Shown piece by piece: positions 38,398-46,856 of a stretch of 64,000 nucleotides of DNA. The position numbers and the translations under genes were made by a program. The notes beneath the pieces were generated by a model. The model saw only the letters and a program-made list of their open reading frames with translations. It had not been told where the DNA came from and did no database searches. Position 1 is the first letter of the stretch; every line of letters begins with the position of its first letter. Source of the stretch: Neisseriaceae bacterium (lineage in GTDB: Bacteria; Pseudomonadota; Gammaproteobacteria; Burkholderiales; Neisseriaceae); NCBI GenBank assembly GCA_017991555.1, contig JAGOQM010000003.1, forward strand, positions 248,001 through 312,000, written 5' to 3'.

Positions 38398-38949
38398 TTA
38401 ATCCGGCGACCATCCCTCGGCCCACTGCACTAAAGGCACTACCTCTGGCGGCGCACCAAAGTCATGAAACCAACTGTCTATCACCCATTTCTCACGGCTA
38501 CTCTGTTCCTGCACCTGACTGGCGTAGTGCAGGTCGAAAAACTTGGGAGCCCGATAGGCGGGCTGTAACACCTCATGAAACCGCAGCCAGCCCTGACGCT
38601 TTAGGTAGGCCAAAAACTCGGTGTCGGTTTGACTGTGGTCGGCACAATCCATCCGCCCCGCCGCCGTCCCATCCGCCACGTTACGCCCTTTGTCCTGATG
38701 AATCGGCGTGTACTGAGCGGCAATCCGGTACAAATCTTGCACCGCCATCGCCATCGCCTGGCGCTCATCGGCCGCATTTTGGACGGTGGTAAAGTAAGCC
38801 GACAGCCGCAACGCTTCCTCTGGCAAAATACGCACTTGAGCCTGCTGCCGACAGCCATAGCCATAGCACACCGTCACCCCCGCCGCTTGGACCGAAACCC
38901 CCAGCAACAGCAGCACCAAACCCACGCCCCAAGGCTTTAATCCATTCAT
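38398..38949 (-). CDS. Exported protein of unknown function with conserved Cys/His/Asp blocks
   Basis: 183 residues with a signal peptide (cleavage near AQAAG, residue 23). A CYGYGC pair near the mature N-terminus may form a disulfide. Later come RMDCADHSQTDTEFLAYLKRQG (about 99-120), FFDLHYASQ and WVIDSWFHD. The order Cys...His...Asp, each in a conserved-looking setting, resembles papain/transglutaminase-like folds, but this is inference only. Lies 13 bases after bioD on the same strand, so may be cotranscribed with the bio genes by chance or design. Confidence 0.75.
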   Translation of the reverse strand: MNGLKPWGVGLVLLLLGVSVQAAGVTVCYGYGCRQQAQVRILPEEALRLSAYFTTVQNAADERQAMAMAVQDLYRIAAQYTPIHQDKGRNVADGTAAGRMDCADHSQTDTEFLAYLKRQGWLRFHEVLQPAYRAPKFFDLHYASQVQEQSSREKWVIDSWFHDFGAPPEVVPLVQWAEGWSPD

Positions 38950-38962
38950 ACGAACACCACAG

Positions 38963-39649
38963 TCAATTAATCAGCCCCATTATAGGCGCAAGATTCAGGG
39001 CTTGCCCAGCCGCCGCTGGCGCAACGCCGTGGCCAATCACCCCCAGACAAGGCGCGGGCAAGAGCGCCTGCAAAGAAGCCAGATACTCTGCCTGGCGCGG
39101 GCCCGCGGGTACCACCTCGTTGGCAATCCAGCCTTCTAGGGCAAGGCCGGCATCCAACACCGCGTGGGCGCTCAGCAGCGCATGGTTGATGCAGCCCAGC
39201 TTCACCCCCACCACCAAAATGACGGGCAGACGCTGGCTGACCACCCAGTCGGCAAAGTCCACCCCCGGCAACAACGGCACATGCCAGCCGCCCGCTCCCT
39301 CGACCACTACGTAGTCAGCCTGCTGCTGTATCTGCTGCAAGCCCTGATTCAGGTCGGCCAACACAATCGGTCGCCCTTCGGCCTCGCTCGCTATGTGCGG
39401 GGCGGTGGCTTCGGCCAGGCTCAGGACATTGACCTGATCATAGGTTAAAGGCACGTTCGACGCCTTTAACAACGCCAGCGCATCGTCATTTTGCCACATC
39501 TCTTCACGCCACTCACTGCCAGAGGCCACGGGCTTATAACCCGCCACACGTTGCCCCGTTTGCTGGGCCAACGCTGCCAATAAAGCACAGCTACTGTGGG
39601 TTTTCCCTACTTCGGTATCGGTACCGGTGACAAACCAGGTTTTAATCAC
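38963..39649 (-). CDS. bioD: Dethiobiotin synthetase
   Basis: About 228 residues from a GTG at 39649 that matches the family N-terminus and has GGAG nine bases upstream; ATGs at 39664 and 39676 would add a short extension. P-loop FVTGTDTEVGKT at 6-17, KPVASGSE with substrate Lys/Ser, and VEGAGGWHVPL. ATP-dependent closure of the ureido ring of biotin. Overlaps bioC by eight bases. Confidence 0.93.
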   Translation of the reverse strand: MIKTWFVTGTDTEVGKTHSSCALLAALAQQTGQRVAGYKPVASGSEWREEMWQNDDALALLKASNVPLTYDQVNVLSLAEATAPHIASEAEGRPIVLADLNQGLQQIQQQADYVVVEGAGGWHVPLLPGVDFADWVVSQRLPVILVVGVKLGCINHALLSAHAVLDAGLALEGWIANEVVPAGPRQAEYLASLQALLPAPCLGVIGHGVAPAAAGQALNLAPIMGLIN

Positions 39650-40442
39650 GTTGTAACACTCCATAAAAAACGTCATAGCTTAAAGGCAGCAAGCCTTGCT
39701 GATTTTGATGGGGCCGCAGCGCCGCCTCTAAGGCCGCCAGCTGCCCTCGACTAAGCAAACCCTGGCGTCGGGCGCCATGCACATGAGTGGCCCCAATGCC
39801 TTTTAAATCTTTCATCATCGCCCACACCGACGGATACCACATGGTGTGGGTGGCGGTGTGCCACTCATGCCGATCGGCCCCGACCGCCGCCATCGCCCCC
39901 TGCAGCTGCGACAGCGACAAAAACTCATTCACATGACGGCGATCATCAACGCAGGCCCACGCCTGATTTAGCTCGGACAAAGAACCAGCCACCAGGGTGC
40001 TGAACACAGCACGCCCTTGCGGCGCCAAAACGCGATACAGCTCTCCGAGCGGCACCCGCAGATCGGCACACCACTGCAAGGCCAAATTACTGCTACAGGT
40101 CGCAAAGCACTGGTCGGCAAACGGCAGCCGCTCGGCATCGCCCTGAACATAGCCATCGGCGCTGTGATGAGCGCGGGCCTGCGCCAGCATGGCCACAGAC
40201 AGGTCTAGCGCCCACACTGGCGCACCAGCCGCACGCCAATGGCGGGCGATGTAACCAGTGCCGCAGCCCACATCGAGCAGCCCGCCATAAGGCTGCTGCG
40301 CCTGACCCAGCAGCTGATTCACACGGTCGCCCACACAACGCTGAAGCGCGGCGTGGGCATCATAGGTGTGGGCCGCACGCCCAAATGCCTGCCCAATGGC
40401 CTGCTTATCATACAAAGGGTTAGGGTTTGGTTTTGGCCACAT
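39642..40442 (-). CDS. bioC: Malonyl-ACP O-methyltransferase BioC
   Basis: 266 residues from the ATG at 40442 (AAGGGA upstream). The SAM motif is LLDVGCGTGYIAR (about 55-67), then DLSVAMLAQAR, GDAERLPFAD, and the BioC-type SNLALQWC. It methylates malonyl-ACP so that it can enter fatty-acid elongation as a pimelate precursor. Start lies within the end of bioF. The demethylating esterase (bioH) is not seen here. Confidence 0.92.
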   Translation of the reverse strand: MWPKPNPNPLYDKQAIGQAFGRAAHTYDAHAALQRCVGDRVNQLLGQAQQPYGGLLDVGCGTGYIARHWRAAGAPVWALDLSVAMLAQARAHHSADGYVQGDAERLPFADQCFATCSSNLALQWCADLRVPLGELYRVLAPQGRAVFSTLVAGSLSELNQAWACVDDRRHVNEFLSLSQLQGAMAAVGADRHEWHTATHTMWYPSVWAMMKDLKGIGATHVHGARRQGLLSRGQLAALEAALRPHQNQQGLLPLSYDVFYGVLQRD

Positions 40443-41589
40443 CACGCATCCCTTCTATCAAGACATCGATGTCTGCCTCGCTGTGCAACGCCGTCAAGGT
40501 AAGGCGCAAACGCCCTTGCTGCGGCGGCACCGTCGGCGGCCGAATCGCACCCAACCACAAACCCTGCGCGCGCAGCCGTTCTGCGGCCCACAGCGTGGCC
40601 TCACTGCTGCCCATCAGCACCGGCTGAATCGCCGTCTGGCTTGGCAGCAGCGGCAGCGGTATGGCCGCCTGCGCCCAGCGTTCATGAAAATACCGAATGT
40701 TGTGCTGTAGCCGCTGCTGCGGCTGCGCATCCGCCTGCACCTTACGCAGTGCATCGTGCAGCATGGCGGCCTGAAAAGCCGGCATGGCGGTACTGTAAAT
40801 ATAGTGACGGGCGTATTGAAGCAGGTATTCGGCAATGGGTTCGGCGCACAATATGGCCGCCCCACTCAGCCCGAGCGCTTTGCCAAAGGTCAGAATCAAA
40901 ACGTCGGGCTTAACCCCCTGTGCGGCACAGCTGCCGCGACCCTCCGGCCCCAGCACGCCGACGCCGTGGGCGTCGTCTACCACCAACAGCGCTTCATGCT
41001 GTTGACTCAATGCCGACAGCGCCGCCAAAGGCGCTTGATCGCCATCCATGCTGAACACGCCTTCCGTAAACACCAGGCTAGCGCCGGCGCACGGTTTGGC
41101 CAATAGCGTTGCCAAGCTTGCGGGTTGGTTGTGTTGAAATCGGCGCAGTTCAGCGGGGCTATGCAGGGCCGCCTCAAGCAAAGAGGCATGACTGAGCCGA
41201 TCCGCCAGCACGCGATCGCCAGCCGCCAGCAGCGCATAAATCAGCGCCTGATTGGCGGCAAAACCAGAAATGAATAACAAAGCGCGATCATAACCCTGCC
41301 AGTGGGCTAAATCGGCTTCTAATTGGGCATGAACCTCGGTGTGGCCAACCAACAATGGCGAACCACCGCTTCCGAGACCATAGTGGGCCAAATGATTTTG
41401 GCCCTGTTGGATGAGTCCTGAATCTTGGCTAAAGCCGAGGTAATCGTTACTGGCAAAATTAAGGTAACGTTGCTGCTTAACCAAGATTGAGGCCCCGTGG
41501 CACAAGGCAGAACGGGTCGTACGACGTCTATAGGTGTGTTGCTGCTCTTTGTGCGCTAATCCTTGGTTTATCTTAATAGACCAACTCAT
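40420..41589 (-). CDS. bioF: 8-Amino-7-oxononanoate synthase
   Basis: 389 residues, fold-type I PLP enzyme. NFASNDYLGFS near 44-54, VDDAHGVGVLGPEGRGS (Asp for the pyridine N), LTFGKALGLSGA with Schiff-base Lys237. It condenses pimeloyl-ACP/CoA with alanine. First gene of the minus-strand biotin operon, divergent from bioA over a 169-bp gap. Confidence 0.96.
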   Translation of the reverse strand: MSWSIKINQGLAHKEQQHTYRRRTTRSALCHGASILVKQQRYLNFASNDYLGFSQDSGLIQQGQNHLAHYGLGSGGSPLLVGHTEVHAQLEADLAHWQGYDRALLFISGFAANQALIYALLAAGDRVLADRLSHASLLEAALHSPAELRRFQHNQPASLATLLAKPCAGASLVFTEGVFSMDGDQAPLAALSALSQQHEALLVVDDAHGVGVLGPEGRGSCAAQGVKPDVLILTFGKALGLSGAAILCAEPIAEYLLQYARHYIYSTAMPAFQAAMLHDALRKVQADAQPQQRLQHNIRYFHERWAQAAIPLPLLPSQTAIQPVLMGSSEATLWAAERLRAQGLWLGAIRPPTVPPQQGRLRLTLTALHSEADIDVLIEGMRDVAKTKP

Positions 41590-41758
41590 ATCGCTTCAAT
41601 CATATATATAGTAAAAACGTGCTTAGTGTTCGCTACTGCAGAAAACTTGTCAAGCACCAAGCCCCAACCACTACGCCCACTCGGCTTTTATGGCTATAAT
41701 GATGCAGCAACACCTATACAGCAGCACCCTTACCCTCACTATATAACGAGACCATAAC

Positions 41759-43066
41759 ATGCACTTATCTCCGACTGCGTTGGCGTTTGATCGCCAACAC
41801 ATCTGGCATCCCTATACCTCGATGTCACAGCCCTTGCCCACTTACCCCATTGTCAGCGCCCACGGCGTTCGCCTGCGTCTCAACGACGGCCGCGAACTGG
41901 TAGACGGCATGGCCTCTTGGTGGGCCGCGATCCACGGCTACAACCACCCCGCCCTCAATCAAGCGGCCAAAGACCAAATCGACCAAATGGCCCACGTTAT
42001 GTTTGGGGGCATCACCCACCCGCCCGCCATTGCCCTATGTCAGCAATTAGTCGCCATGACGCCGGAGCCGCTTGAATGCGTCTTCCTCGCCGACTCAGGC
42101 TCGGTTGCGGTCGAAGTCGCCATGAAGATGGCGCTGCAGTACTGGCAGGCGCGCGGCGAAACCCGCCAAACCTTTCTGACCCTACAACACGGCTATCATG
42201 GCGACACCTTTGGTGCCATGAGCGTGTGCGACCCACAAAACTCGATGCACAGCCTGTACCAAGGCTACTTGCCCGAACACCTGTTCGTACCGGCACCACA
42301 ATGCCGCTTTGACGACGCGTGGCAGCCACAAGATTTTGAGCCGTTCAAACGGGCTTTTTTAGCACAGCACCAGCGGCTGGCTGCGGTTATTTTGGAGCCC
42401 ATTATTCAGGGTGCTGGCGGCATGCGCTTTTACCACCCGCAGTATTTAAAGCAGGTGGCCGAGCTGTGCCAGCAACACGGCGTGCTGCTGATTGCCGATG
42501 AAATCGCCACCGGCTTTGGCCGTACCGGCCAGCTGTTTGCCTGCAACCACGCCGACGTCAGCCCTGACATCATGTGCGTGGGCAAAGCCCTCACCGGCGG
42601 CTACATGACGCTGTCGGCCACCCTCACCACCCGCCACGTGGCCGACACCATCAGCAATGGGGCTGCTGGCTGCTTCATGCACGGACCAACCTTCATGGGC
42701 AACCCTCTGGCCTGCGCCGTCGCCTCGGCTAGCCTGTCCTTATTAACCAGCCAACCTTGGGCAGAGCGGGTCAGCGCCATCGAGGCCCAACTACGCGCCG
42801 AGCTGCTGCCTCTGTGCGCCCATGCCGACGTTGTCGCCGACGCACGCGTGCTGGGGGCCGTGGGCGTGATCGAAACCACCCGGCCAGTGAACACCGCCAG
42901 CCTACAGGCTTTTTTTGTGGCTCAGGGCGTGTGGATTCGCCCCTTTGGCCGCCTGATTTACATCATGCCGCCCTACGTCATGAACGCAGAAGACTTGCAT
43001 CAGCTCACGCAAGCGATTACCTTAGCGGTACAACGACCGGACGTGGTCTTCGGCACCCCAGGCTAG
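41759..43066 (+). CDS. bioA: Adenosylmethionine-8-amino-7-oxononanoate aminotransferase
   Basis: 435 residues. HIWHPYTSM near residue 14 is the BioA hallmark (substrate Trp/Tyr), DGMASWWAAIHGYNHP, DSGSVAVEVAMKMA, and DEIATGFGRTG with VGKALTGG bearing Schiff-base Lys276. It transfers the SAM amino group to KAPA, giving DAPA. A good -10 (TATAAT at 41695) lies upstream, without a clear -35. No biotin-repressor operator was found in the gap. Confidence 0.96.
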   Translation: MHLSPTALAFDRQHIWHPYTSMSQPLPTYPIVSAHGVRLRLNDGRELVDGMASWWAAIHGYNHPALNQAAKDQIDQMAHVMFGGITHPPAIALCQQLVAMTPEPLECVFLADSGSVAVEVAMKMALQYWQARGETRQTFLTLQHGYHGDTFGAMSVCDPQNSMHSLYQGYLPEHLFVPAPQCRFDDAWQPQDFEPFKRAFLAQHQRLAAVILEPIIQGAGGMRFYHPQYLKQVAELCQQHGVLLIADEIATGFGRTGQLFACNHADVSPDIMCVGKALTGGYMTLSATLTTRHVADTISNGAAGCFMHGPTFMGNPLACAVASASLSLLTSQPWAERVSAIEAQLRAELLPLCAHADVVADARVLGAVGVIETTRPVNTASLQAFFVAQGVWIRPFGRLIYIMPPYVMNAEDLHQLTQAITLAVQRPDVVFGTPG

Positions 43067-43095
43067 CCACGCCCACCCATACTTAAGGACGCTGC

Positions 43096-43632
43096 ATGAA
43101 CTTAACCGAAACCTTTGTTTCCAGAGCACTCATTTTCGAAGGCAACATCATTAACCTCAGCGTGGACACGGTCACCTTGCCCAACGGTAAGGCCGCAACC
43201 CGTGAATTTGTCCACCACAATGGCGCCGCCTGCATTTTGGCCACCACCCCAGAACAGCAGGTCGTCTTGGTGCGCCAATACCGCCATCCGGCCGGGCAAA
43301 TCCTCTTGGAAGTGCCCGCCGGTAAGTTAGATCACGTGGACGAAGACCCTTTAGACTGCGCCCAACGTGAGCTGGCCGAAGAAACCCCTTACACCTGTGA
43401 CACCCTCAGCTATGTGTGCCATTTTTTTAGCGCTCCCGGCTTTACCAACGAGGTGTTACACCTGTATCAGGCCAAAAACGTGGTGGCCAATAGTGCCTTA
43501 AGCGCTGACGAAGATGAGTTTGTAGAAACCGTGCTGATGAGCAAGGCAGAAGTGAAAGCGGCGCTGGCGGCGCATGAAATTCAAGACGCCAAAACGCTGA
43601 TCGCCTTACAGCATTGGCTGCTACAGGACTAA
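43096..43632 (+). CDS. Nudix hydrolase, ADP-ribose pyrophosphatase-like
   Basis: 178 residues. LVRQYRHPAGQILLEVPAGKLD precedes the Nudix box, as in ADP-ribose pyrophosphatases (NudF). The catalytic RELAEE is intact, but the box deviates: one extra residue lies between the leading Gly and the Arg, and EETG is EETP. Activity on ADP-ribose or another NDP-sugar is likely but the changes leave doubt. Lies 29 bases after bioA, probably cotranscribed. Confidence 0.85.
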   Translation: MNLTETFVSRALIFEGNIINLSVDTVTLPNGKAATREFVHHNGAACILATTPEQQVVLVRQYRHPAGQILLEVPAGKLDHVDEDPLDCAQRELAEETPYTCDTLSYVCHFFSAPGFTNEVLHLYQAKNVVANSALSADEDEFVETVLMSKAEVKAALAAHEIQDAKTLIALQHWLLQD

Positions 43633-43652
43633 GCACAGACACGGATGCACAC

Positions 43653-43679
43653 GGCCGCCCACGAAGGGCGGCTGTTTTT
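43653..43679 (+). terminator. Terminator of bioA-nudix
   Basis: GCCGCCC / GGGCGGC stem, five-base loop, then TGTTTTT. Confidence 0.75.
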
Positions 43680-43757
43680 ATGGGTAGTGGGGATATTAAA
43701 TGTGACGCTCTTTGCTGGGGGGGGCGGCTTTGGCTTTGGCGTGATCGAGTAGGCAAA

Positions 43758-43790
43758 GGCTGGTGGGTAGGCGACGCTTTACCCACCGGC
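43758..43790. repeat. REP-like palindrome, copy 1
   Basis: CTGGTGGGTA and TACCCACCGG arms around a short core. Shares GCTGGTGGGTAGGC and ACGCTTTACC with the copy at 44615-44643. Confidence 0.65.
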
Positions 43791-43856
43791 TTTAATGCCT
43801 CACCTCATGAGAACACAAAGACCCCGTGGGTCACGCCCCACCCTACGAAGAACCAT

Positions 43857-44150
43857 AAACCATGGTTTTGTGAATGCCAAATTATTTAAACTCGCCACCT
43901 TTCCTTTGGGTGAAGTACCGATTTCCCGCTAAAGCCGCCGAGTTGGGTTCTATCGGGCCGGATGAAGCTAGCAAATCGCTTGTGGCTGTCGACCACGCTT
44001 TGATAGGAGACAGAGCACTCTTGCTAGCGCCGGCCCGATGGGTTCCAGCGAGGGCACCCGCTAGGGCAGATTGTCGGGTGGCGTTTTCTTTGCATACTTT
44101 CTTTTGGCCACGCAAAAGAAAGTCTGTCGCCCTACAGGGCGAAACCCAAC
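43857..44150 (+). repeat. Interspersed repeat element, copy 1 (forward)
   Basis: Begins AAACCATGGTTTTG. Shared landmarks with copy 2 in order: GGTGAAGTACCG, GCCGCCGA, GGTTCTATCG, GACCACGCTTTGATAGGAG, GAGCACTCTTGC, GGTGGC, TTTCTTTTGGCCACGCAAAA, GTCGCCCT, GGCGAAAC. Confidence 0.75.
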
Positions 44151-44227
44151 GACTGATCAATAGCGATGTTGCCGAAGCATGAATGATTTTGAAAGGCTAC
44201 TTTTAGTCAGGCATGACTTAAATTTGG

Positions 44228-44550
44228 GCGTTTGTTTCGCCGAGGGCGACGTCATTTCTTTTGCGTGGCCAAAAGAAACGAAGCAAAGAAAAGGCCACCC
44301 TGATCCCCGGTCACTTCGTGACTGCCCTCAGCAGAACCTATTGAGCCAGCGTAGGCAAGAGTGCTCCCCCTCCTATCAAAGCGTGGTCGGGCGCCACAAG
44401 CTTTTTGCCTGCTTCATCTGGCTCAATAGAACCTACTTCGATAGAACCTACTTCGGCGGCTCTACGGGACGGTACTTCACCTAAAGGAGACGCGGTGAGA
44501 GGATTGGTGCAACTGAGGCACTTATTTTGCAAACCACAAACCATGGTTTT
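44228..44550 (-). repeat. Interspersed repeat element, copy 2 (reverse)
   Basis: On the minus strand it follows copy 1 block by block over about 300 bases, with scattered substitutions and small indels. It carries a local tandem duplication, GAAGTAGGTTCTAT twice (44430-44462), absent from copy 1. About 78 bases separate the copies. Confidence 0.75.
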
Positions 44551-44614
44551 TAGCACTTTGTAGAGTGGATCGCGACCCACGTCCCCTTTCGGTTACATGA
44601 TCTCAAACATTAAA

Positions 44615-44643
44615 GCTGGTGGGTAGGCTACGCTTTACCACAC
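44615..44643. repeat. REP-like palindrome, copy 2
   Basis: GCTGGTGGGTAGGCTACGCT then TTACCACACC; same orientation as copy 1 at 43758, with one arm slightly degraded. Confidence 0.6.
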
Positions 44644-44845
44644 CCTACTGCTACGGCTATCCAAGCGGATTGAAGCCACAACAAACCATGGTCTATGGAT
44701 GGCCAACATACCGTAATGTAGGTAAAGAGAAGCCTATCCACGCCCTCGCCTCATTCAGCCCTTTACCGGCAAGAAGATAAGCAAACCATGCTTTAGCCCC
44801 ACAGAACCACTCCTCCTGGCAGCTCAACCAAAAAACCACGGCCAC

Positions 44846-44876
44846 AAAAAAGACCGCACTCATGCGGTCTTTTTAA
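44846..44876. terminator. Terminator of the copper chaperone gene
   Basis: AAAAGACCGCA / TGCGGTCTTTT stem, CTCA loop, T-runs on both strands; 20 bases after the minus-strand stop. Confidence 0.9.
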
Positions 44877-44896
44877 TCCTTCAACAGCCAATAAGC

Positions 44897-45376
44897 TTAA
44901 TGGCCACTATGGTCCATAGGCGCAGCCGCCATGCCATTCACCATGCCCACACCGTTATTGACCTTCACGTTCACGGTTTGGCTAGGGGCGTTTTTGAATT
45001 TAAGCGTCACCTGATATTCATCATTCAACACCAAAGGCTTCGGCAATCGCATCAGCATCACGTGATAACTGCCCGGCTTTAAGGACACCGTTTGGCCTTT
45101 AGGCAAAGCAATGCCACCAGCCACTTCGCGCATGCGCATCACACCGTTATCCATAGCGGTGGTGTGTAATTCCGCCTGAGGGCTACGGGCGGTGGTGGCG
45201 GCGACCAACACATCGTCTTCGTCACCACTGTTTTTTAACTCTACAAAAATGGCGCCCATGGGCACGCTCGGCGCCGTCATACGGCTCCAGGCCTGCCCTA
45301 CTTCAATCACGCTGGCCGCCTGAACGGTACCGGTTAAGCCTAATGCCAACAACAAACCCATTGCGGTTTTATTCAT
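44897..45376 (-). CDS. Periplasmic PCu(A)C-type copper chaperone
   Basis: 159 residues with a signal peptide cleaved near VQAAS (about 21). The copper-binding pattern is complete: a His in AELHTTAMDNGVMRM with following Met residues, then LKPGSYHVMLMRL with HxM. The C-terminus ends MDHSGH, an extra Met/His-rich copper tail. Such proteins carry Cu(I) to the CuA/CuB sites of cytochrome oxidase. It ends the gshB-dgkA-chaperone run. Confidence 0.9.
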   Translation of the reverse strand: MNKTAMGLLLALGLTGTVQAASVIEVGQAWSRMTAPSVPMGAIFVELKNSGDEDDVLVAATTARSPQAELHTTAMDNGVMRMREVAGGIALPKGQTVSLKPGSYHVMLMRLPKPLVLNDEYQVTLKFKNAPSQTVNVKVNNGVGMVNGMAAAPMDHSGH

Positions 45377-45400
45377 CGGGAGATTCCTTTGTCTGTGTGC

Positions 45401-45814
45401 TTAGCCAAAATAGCGCCACAACGCAGCCGCCCAAAGAATAAACAGCGTCACCAACGCAACAGTTTGGGCGGCAGATGCCGTGTCCTTAGCGCGCTTGGCC
45501 AATGGATGCTGTTTGAGCGACGTATGGTCTACTGAAGCTTCAATAGCTGTATTTAATAATTCAACCATCAGGGTGAGGGCCGAACCCAAGATCAAAATGG
45601 ACTGAGTCGCACTGCCGAACTTAAAGTAAAAAGACAGCGCCACCAAAACGATGTTGATGTACACCAGCTGTCGGAAGCCTTGCTCCTCCCAGGCAAATTT
45701 GATGCCCGCCTTAGAGTAGCCAAATGCATTCAGCACTCGCTTCACGCCCGTTTTGCCCTTAAACTCATTGCTCGATTCTGTATTCAAATCGTGACGATTC
45801 ATATGTTCAGCCAT
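45401..45814 (-). CDS. dgkA: Diacylglycerol kinase DgkA
   Basis: 137 residues with three membrane segments. The signature ELLNTAIEASVDH (catalytic Glu and metal ligands) and the amphipathic N-terminus with NAFGYSKAGIKFAWEEQGFRQ are clear. It recycles diacylglycerol to phosphatidic acid. About 12 residues of extra N-terminus relative to E. coli; the fifth-codon Met is an alternative start. Fifteen bases after gshB. Confidence 0.95.
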   Translation of the reverse strand: MAEHMNRHDLNTESSNEFKGKTGVKRVLNAFGYSKAGIKFAWEEQGFRQLVYINIVLVALSFYFKFGSATQSILILGSALTLMVELLNTAIEASVDHTSLKQHPLAKRAKDTASAAQTVALVTLFILWAAALWRYFG

Positions 45815-45828
45815 TTCAGAAGGTTTGA

Positions 45829-46797
45829 TTATAATTGATTTTCAACGCAGCGCGTCAACGCATCGACAAAATACTCGGCCACGTTGCAATCGGTTTGCTG
45901 CATGATCTCTTGAAAGCAGGTTGGGCTGGTGACGTTGACTTCGGTTAAATAATCACCAATCACGTCTAAGCCCGCCAGCAAAATGCCACGCGATTTTAAT
46001 TCAGGTCCCAGTGCTTTGGCAATCGCCCAGTCCCGTTCGCTTAGCGGCTGCGCCACTCCTCGCCCGCCGGCGGCCAGGTTGCCACGGGTTTCACCCTGTT
46101 GCGGAATGCGTGCCAACGCATACGGCATGGCCTCACCATCGATCACCAAAATCCGTTTGTCGCCGGCCACAATTTCGGGAATGTAACGCTGCGCCATAAT
46201 GGTGCGACTGCCCATCTGGGTCAACATTTCCAGCACGCTGCCCACGTTGGGGTCATCCTGACGCAGGCGGAAAATACCGCTGCCGCCCATGCCGTCTAGA
46301 GGCTTCACGATCACGTCTTGATGCTCAGCGATAAAGGCCTTAATGCTGTCCTGCTGCGACGACACCAGCGTGGGGGCGGTGAACTGGGCAAAATTCAAAA
46401 TCGCCAATTTTTCATTAAAGTCGCGCATGGCTTGGCCACTGTTAAAGACTTTGGCCCCCTGCTTCGCCGCCAAGGTCAGCAGCTGGGTGGCGTACAAATA
46501 CTCTAGGTCAAACGGTGGGTCGGTGCGCATGATCACCGCGTCAAACTGGCTCAGCGGCACGCGGCTTACGTCGTGCTCGGCGTACCAGCTGCGCTCGGTG
46601 TCCTCATAGGTCACGCTGGCATCTAAGGTGATTAAGGTGGCGTCGGTCATGACCACGCCGGCCTCAATCACCATTTGCCCGCTGAGACAATGATGCAGCT
46701 GATGGCCACGCTTGGCCAGCTCACGCATCATGGCATAGGTTGAATCTTTGTAAATTTTAAAGCCGCTTAGTGGGTCGGCAATAAAGAGGACGTTCAT
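45829..46797 (-). CDS. gshB: Glutathione synthetase
   Basis: 322 residues, ATP-grasp fold. [26 protein letters not shown] at the start, [29 protein letters not shown] for the ATP loop, and [11 protein letters not shown] near the end match proteobacterial GshB. It joins glycine to gamma-glutamylcysteine. Follows gshA, with a terminator-like hairpin in the 59-bp gap. Confidence 0.97.
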   Translation of the reverse strand: MNVLFIADPLSGFKIYKDSTYAMMRELAKRGHQLHHCLSGQMVIEAGVVMTDATLITLDASVTYEDTERSWYAEHDVSRVPLSQFDAVIMRTDPPFDLEYLYATQLLTLAAKQGAKVFNSGQAMRDFNEKLAILNFAQFTAPTLVSSQQDSIKAFIAEHQDVIVKPLDGMGGSGIFRLRQDDPNVGSVLEMLTQMGSRTIMAQRYIPEIVAGDKRILVIDGEAMPYALARIPQQGETRGNLAAGGRGVAQPLSERDWAIAKALGPELKSRGILLAGLDVIGDYLTEVNVTSPTCFQEIMQQTDCNVAEYFVDALTRCVENQL

Positions 46798-46815
46798 AAA
46801 CTGATCCTTTTCATC

Positions 46816-46848
46816 AAAAAACCGATGTACCTAAAAGGACACATCGGT
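46816..46848 (-). terminator. Terminator-like hairpin between gshA and gshB
   Basis: ACCGATGT / ACATCGGT stem followed on the minus strand by six T's. It would end most gshA transcripts and leave gshB to readthrough or to its own promoter. Confidence 0.7.
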
Positions 46849-46856
46849 CATTATTA

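Larger units (their letters stand above)
43680..44845. other. Gene-free repeat island
   Basis: About 1.17 kb between the Nudix gene and the copper chaperone gene. Short open frames on both strands follow the repeats and have Arg/Pro/Ser-rich, non-protein-like content. It contains the two inverted element copies, REP-like palindromes (near 43761-43788, 43825-43842, 44563-44582, 44616-44642), and several AAACCATGGTTT-type palindromes (43857, 44538, 44684). Confidence 0.7.

Noticed and set aside
41590..41758. BirA operator between bioF and bioA
   Set aside because: No TTGTAAAC-type dyad was found in the gap, so it is not annotated.
43874..44182. Short frames on both strands in the repeat island
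   Set aside because: They follow the inverted repeat copies and have low-complexity, Arg/Pro/Ser-rich composition without ribosome sites.
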